Positions 32,156 to 36,807 of a DNA stretch of 36,807 bases are shown here, in pieces. The position numbers and the translations under genes were made by a program. This stretch comes from Phoronis ovalis (taxonomy: Eukaryota > Phoronida > Phoronidae): contig JAOXYB010015742.1 of NCBI GenBank assembly GCA_028565635.1, positions 1 to 36,807 on the forward strand, in the 5' to 3' direction. A model generated the notes under the pieces. That model saw only the letters and a program-made list of their open reading frames with translations. It was not told the DNA's origin and did no database searches. Positions within the stretch are counted from its first letter, which is position 1. Every line of letters starts with the position of its first letter.

Positions 32156-33270
32156 AACCAACAAGATTGATACTCCGTCACAGCCGATAAGTGTTACTAA
32201 TAAATGATTTGACGACACCATTTCCTGAAGATTTACTTACATACATATATCTTACTTTATAGACTTGCTCAAGTCCTTCTGGACTATTTTGTTATTATTT
32301 AATTGATTACTTACTATTACATTATATGTCTTTGATGTGCATAAAACACACGAATTACAAAAATTCGTTTTTTATACATTTTCCTGTTTTCTATATGTAC
32401 CCGGTGTTTGCCGTCCAGAACTACACTGATTCTAAAAGCTTCTTCCTAAATTTCGATAATACTCACAAAAAAAGCGAAAAAAACATTGTGCTATAACGTA
32501 CAAAGTATAGAATTTTTGCGATAACTTTAAAAGGAAAAACGAAATGTCCTCTAAAACATGTACAACAAAGCGAAAATGGGATGGCGACGTCATATGAAAT
32601 AGTACGTTTCGATTCTTTTGCAATATACATATTCTCTAGTCTAAAACAATTGGGCTACATTTTGACATCGAAAAGCAGTATTCTTGCCACAGCTAAGTGG
32701 ATAGCTAGAAGATCCCGATGTAACAGGGAGTATTTCAAAAGATGCGAAGATTGTTCTGCGTGTATATGTGCGTTACCCCTATCTTCTCAACTAACATCTG
32801 GGATTAACCATAGTCAATTTTCGCTTATTTCCTCGAAAAGCAAAAGAACGATAATCCCTTTACTTATATATAAAGTGCTCGCTAAAGTCTTGGCATATAG
32901 AGAGAAAAGGCTTACCTCGATTGGGTTTAATGACGTATTTATTTCGCTCTTGTTAAATTGAAGGAATATAACGAAAATTGACTATTGTTCAGACGGTCAG
33001 TACACAATATACATTGTACACACAGATTGAATAAAAACTCTAAACATATTAGTATTTCACTTAAAAATTCAGTTTCTCCTATTTTATTTTGTTTAAAATA
33101 ATACGTTGAAAATTTGACATATCATGGCGCACGAAACAGAACAAGTAGTTAATGTAAATTAATGAGTAATGTAAATATTATTGACGCGTTCCTCAATGCA
33201 TTATGTTAGCATATTTTCGATTGTCGCCGACAAGAACGTAAACAATTATTTATCAACTCTTGAAGAAAAC
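32156..33270. other. No supported gene; one 126-codon open frame
   Basis: 32581-32961 (plus) is the longest open frame outside the called genes. Its end (RTIIPLLIYKVLAKVLAYRE) faintly recalls the 'PISLLxxxxKxxxKVLxxR' segment of reverse transcriptases, but no other motif of that enzyme is present. It is not called as a gene. Confidence 0.4.
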
Positions 33271-33640
33271 AAGGCATGTAAATACAACCTGGAAATGGAT
33301 TTAAAATTGTTCCGTTTAAACTTTACGAATTAGTTTAAAATAAATAGTACCGTGTTTATCATACTTTCATTTTCCCTAAAGCGTCCAGAAGTTGCTATTT
33401 GTCTGCTTAGAAAACATACATGTAAATACAATCTGGAAATGGATCAAAAATTGTTCCGTTCAAACTTGACTAAATAAGTATAAAATGAATAACTCCGTGT
33501 TTGCCTTCCTTTTCCCTAATAATGCATGTACATACAATCTCAAAATTCATGTACATGTAGGTTAAAATTGCTCTGTTCAAATTTTTTTTACTAAATCTCG
33601 AAATAAATTGCACCACATCTTTATGTTGCCTGAAGTTATT
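33271..33640. repeat. Degenerate tandem repeat, about three copies
   Basis: CATGTAAATACAACCTGGAA at 33275 recurs at 33419 (one mismatch in that stretch) and, more decayed, at 33525 as CATGTACATACAATCT. Each is followed by 'aaaattg.tc.gtt.aaa' and a 'ccgtgttt...ttttcccta' block. Periods are 144 and 106 bp. Confidence 0.7.
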
Positions 33641-35206
33641 TCATTTTGCTTGCAGAAAATAGTGACAGTTAGTATTGCGGTAAAATCAGTGACTATTACT
33701 CAAATTTTTTTCCATCCTTGGAATGGTTATAAATAATGTAACATACTATTTACTAATTAAACTTGCGTTTTATGAAATTCAATAAGAAACTAGCTAAGAG
33801 ATCTGAGGGATCTAACAGCGTTTCTCTCATTATATTGCCAGTTCGCTCAATGTGGGTAGTTATATCAATGGACACTAGGGAAATTAAAGTGCAGCTGCAA
33901 TAATAAAATACGTATACATGAGTTATCTTACCCTTGTCATCAAACATTTACTTTACTTCACATCGCCTTAACCGTGTAAGGAAAGTTTGACAGTATCCAG
34001 TAATAACAGCTCATATTACACATTTCTTAGATAAAAGGAAAAAAGTTACAGAAAGCACTGCTCAAAAATTCAGCTTTCCGATAGGTTGCTAAAGTTAGGT
34101 TGCAAGAATACGCTATAATTATAACACATTTTGTTGATTTAGGTCAGATTTATATTTTTGCACGTATTCGTCCAATTCTTGTAGAAAAGAGCTCTGGTTG
34201 CAATTCAAATGCAGCTAGTGCAATATGATTGTGGTATGACATGCGACATCCCTGGCGCTAAATGGGTAGAATTTTAAAATGTCATGAAAATTCCTTAAAA
34301 GGTCACTTAGAAGTCAAACAGCGGAAATCTAGAAATTGCGTGTGTGTGTGTGTGTATGTGTCAACCGTTGCTTTTGTAAAAAGGCGCTCCCAGTTTGATT
34401 TGGAATGAACCTTTGATCTACTACAATAATACGATGTGAAAAAATGTCGAATTAGCCGGTGATGAAATTTCTGTTTATATAGCAGTTCCTGTTTGAGCAG
34501 AGGTATCTTTAAATTAGTTGTTTAAACCCGGTATTTAAACTATTGCCAAAGGGAGAAGTTTAGTTCCTGTTTGAACTACCATGTGACCATTAGCTGTTTA
34601 TTGTCCTGCTATTGCGGGTGTATGTTAATGGTTTTGTTGGTCGTTAACTACTGAAAGAATAGGTTAAGGGATAAACTTAGTTTCTGTTTTTTGCATAAAG
34701 GTATTATCTTGCTCTTCGAAAAACTGCAAATTATTGTATGTACCCGACCATGGCACTCAATGCGACATCGGCATCGCATGCGCGTTCCCAAAATCGAAGA
34801 GAAAGGGGGGGTAATTTCCGTAGAAAATGCAAAATAGGGATATTTTTGCTGGTTTTACTCCTGATATTAACAAAACTTTTTCCCTGGAGCTGTTGTATTA
34901 AAATCAATCACTATATTTGATTTAAACTCCGACTCCAATGTTTGCACCGATTGCTTTTTGTTTTGAGAAAACCTGAAATTCAAAAAAAGGTACTGTAATG
35001 CTTTACACTCCTTGTTTTTCAAAAAAGGGTATGTTTTTCATGGCAAAATCTTCGCTTTTTTGCCGAAAAAGGAGGTAACATTTGATTGAATATTCTAGAA
35101 AAGGATATCTTTTTAATGTTAGGGAACGAGCAGGGACGGGTACCAGGACCGGGTGTATGAATTGGCGTAAGGCATAAACTGCGATTCCCTCTGGCCACTG
35201 TCTCAC
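33641..35206. other. No supported gene; small repeats and a possible signal-anchor frame
   Basis: A (GT)n microsatellite lies near 34339-34362. The phrase TTCCTGTTTGA recurs at about 34486 and 34564, and a weaker form at about 34681. An ATG in ideal context (ACCATGG at 34748) opens a 57-codon frame with a basic stretch and a hydrophobic IGIFLLVLLLILTKLF segment, without a convincing donor. Confidence 0.45.
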
Positions 35207-35251
35207 CTTTACAGATGGAGAGTCTTTGCTGATATACTTGTACATTTGACG
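35207..35251 (-). CDS. Possible small exon (RQMYKYISKDSPSVK)
   Basis: The minus strand has acceptor TTACTTTTTACGGATGCAG and donor AAG/GTGAGA around 15 codons, phase 0 at both ends. It matches in phase the candidate first exon at 35756-35803, giving an intron of 504 nt. No third exon was found, so the gene is incomplete or false. Confidence 0.3.
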
Positions 35252-35755
35252 CTGCATCCGTAAAAAGTAAAAGCAGGCATTTATTTAATTTTAGAAAGCT
35301 ATTAATTAATATTTCATATTTTAAATTACAAATAAAATTAGAAATATGGGAGCTTTCATAAGTGCCATTCGTTTATCTGAGGCGCCATCCAATAAAACTT
35401 TCAAAATGATTATTTTTTCCTAAAAATAAACAAAACATGCAGCATTTAATAGGATACTTTTCTACATGTAAGTCGTGTTACATTGTTTGCATGTATTTTC
35501 ACTATTTGAATACTATTAAAAGGTTTGGTTTAATCACTACACATTACCGATTTCACAACAATAACAGTTCTAAGTGATGCATGTACTTTTAAAATGTTTG
35601 TATATTTTGTTGTTTATAATATTACAACGCACGACTTTCGACTGTTTTAAGATCTCAAAATCGTATATTGTGGACAAACTGGAATAAAATAGAAATCTTA
35701 GATATTGAAATGCGTATGTGCGGTTCAGACAAATAGTACAACTGTAGGGATTTAC

Positions 35756-35803
35756 CTGCTTTATTGTCACAGCAAAAATAACTATGCTTGTGAGAAGAAT
35801 CAT
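35756..35803 (-). CDS. Possible first coding exon encoding a signal peptide (MILLTSIVIFAVTIKQ)
   Basis: A minus-strand ATG is followed by a hydrophobic 14-residue stretch and a donor CAG/GTAAAT, phase 0. It looks like the start of a secreted or membrane protein whose second exon could be 35207-35251. Its neighbours do not resolve the family. Confidence 0.3.
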
Positions 35804-36690
35804 TCCCTACTTCTTCTTTAATAATTTTATCTTCCTTAGTATTTTAATCGCACTTGCTGCTCATCGCTGTATCCCCATATCCACTTCTTTTTTGGGCTAA
35901 AATATTTATAGTGAACAAATAAATATGTAAAAAAATTAAAACTATTTTAAAGCAACCTGTGTTCTCTCTGCCCATCTGACTACAAGAATTAGTTCAATAT
36001 TACTTCATTTTAGTATTAAATAACAATTTCAACATTTATAGGGAATTTGGCACAAGATGGCTAAAAACATTCTTAGTCTATTTTCACACTCTCTTAAGGC
36101 ACACAACAGGGTCCTCAGTATTCATCAATAGCTTTTGATATCAGCCCGCTTGTAGACTGCAAATCTGTATAGGATTCTGAAGTGGAATGGTGGGTACGTA
36201 TACCAATTTTATGTTTCTACCTATTTGGGGTATGTTTATGACTGCCGTCCACACGTGCAAAGTTCGACCTTAGACACCTTTAACTATATAACCCTGCGTT
36301 GAATTTTTTGTTGATTATACTGTAGTTAAGAGTATTCGGGAATGTTGTACCAACTCATGCCCATTAATCATGTACAAATTAGCATCTTTAGCCATATTTT
36401 ACAACCGTCACCTGTTGTAGACGAAACTACGCTTCCCATTTGATATAACATGCTGTAATTTTGATACGGAGAAAAATACGAGTGTATCCATGCCTAATAA
36501 TTTGAAGAATTGCACCTTTTAGGAAAACATCACTAGCTGTTAATATATAGATATATGTGTGTATATGGTATATGTATGTATGTGCATATATGCTACATAT
36601 ATACGTCAATTGTCCTTTTTCTGTTTCCCAACGTCACATTCATTCACATTTAGACGCATTTTGCCGCTACCGCACGAAGACGTTCGATTC
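35804..36690. other. AT-rich flank, no gene seen
   Basis: No supported coding signal. An alternating TA/TG-rich tract (36540-36605) is the only structure noted; the minus-strand frame 36427-36609 is made of it. Confidence 0.6.
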
Positions 36691-36697
36691 ATATAAT

Positions 36698-36710
36698 CCC
36701 CCTCTCTCTC

Positions 36711-36766
<56 letters not shown>

Positions 36767-36807
36767 CCTCCCCCCCCCCCTCCCCCTCCCTCTCCCCCCT
36801 CGCCCCC
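36698..36807. repeat. (CT)n / poly-C pyrimidine microsatellite at the window end
   Basis: About 65 bp of mostly CT dinucleotides passes into CCCTCCC and long C runs up to the last base. It probably continues beyond the window. On the minus strand it is a GA/G tract with triplex and quadruplex potential. Confidence 0.95.

Noticed and set aside
32581-32961. 126-codon plus-strand frame with a faint reverse-transcriptase-like end
   Set aside because: Only one weak segment is similar; no catalytic Asp-Asp motif or flanking element. Probably chance or a fully decayed relic.
34748-34920. Possible type II membrane protein start (basic stretch then hydrophobic segment)
   Set aside because: Good Kozak context but no convincing donor or downstream exon; kept only as a remark in the region entry.
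1-36807. CRISPR array, operon or prokaryotic mobile system
   Set aside because: Intron-split genes and poly(A) signals show an animal genome. The only regular repeat (31 bp at 21641) has no spacers.

Overview
The window looks like an AT-rich, intron-rich invertebrate animal genome. Genes are split into many short exons with GT-AG introns, coding DNA is sparse, there are microsatellites and degenerate repeats, and one 100-N assembly gap (21741-21840) lies inside a tandem array. A lophotrochozoan such as a mollusc, annelid or brachiopod is plausible, but the phylum is not proven by the sequence. All gene models below were built by hand from reading frame, splice sites and protein-family resemblance; no search was run.

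Region 1 (1-6850): no convincing coding sequence. It is upstream DNA and/or the first intron of the gene that follows, because the start codon at 6862 sits just behind a splice acceptor.

Region 2 (6851-19852, plus strand): a complete LAP-family scaffold gene (LRR and one PDZ domain; Erbin/LRRC7(Densin)/Lap1/LET-413 type). It has 19 coding exons, including a 9-nt microexon, plus one optional 12-nt microexon. All phases join into 1431 residues (1435 with the optional microexon). The protein has an N-terminal Cys-Gly-Cys, 16 leucine-rich repeats, a LAP-specific segment, a long disordered middle with three PPxY motifs and three GYxSD repeats, and a C-terminal PDZ domain. A 3' UTR follows, to about 21 kb at most.

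Region 3 (21152-24421): the terminal exon of an unidentified minus-strand gene with a PAN/apple-like cysteine pattern and its own poly(A) signal, a 31-bp tandem repeat holding the gap, and a possible alternative terminal exon near 23.4 kb.

Region 4 (24422-28120, minus strand): a complete six-exon gene for a 663-residue secreted protein that resembles DUF4434-type glycoside-hydrolase-like TIM barrels. Its last intron holds a G-rich repeat with quadruplex potential. It is convergent with the LAP gene.

Region 5 (28121-36807): no complete gene. It holds scattered candidate exons on both strands, a promoter-like cluster (palindrome, TATA box, perfect CRE), a decayed tRNA-like/SINE-like stretch, a degenerate tandem repeat, and a long pyrimidine tract at the window end.

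The two complete genes have no evident functional link. The LAP protein would act inside the cell at the basolateral or synaptic membrane; the DUF4434-like protein would be secreted.
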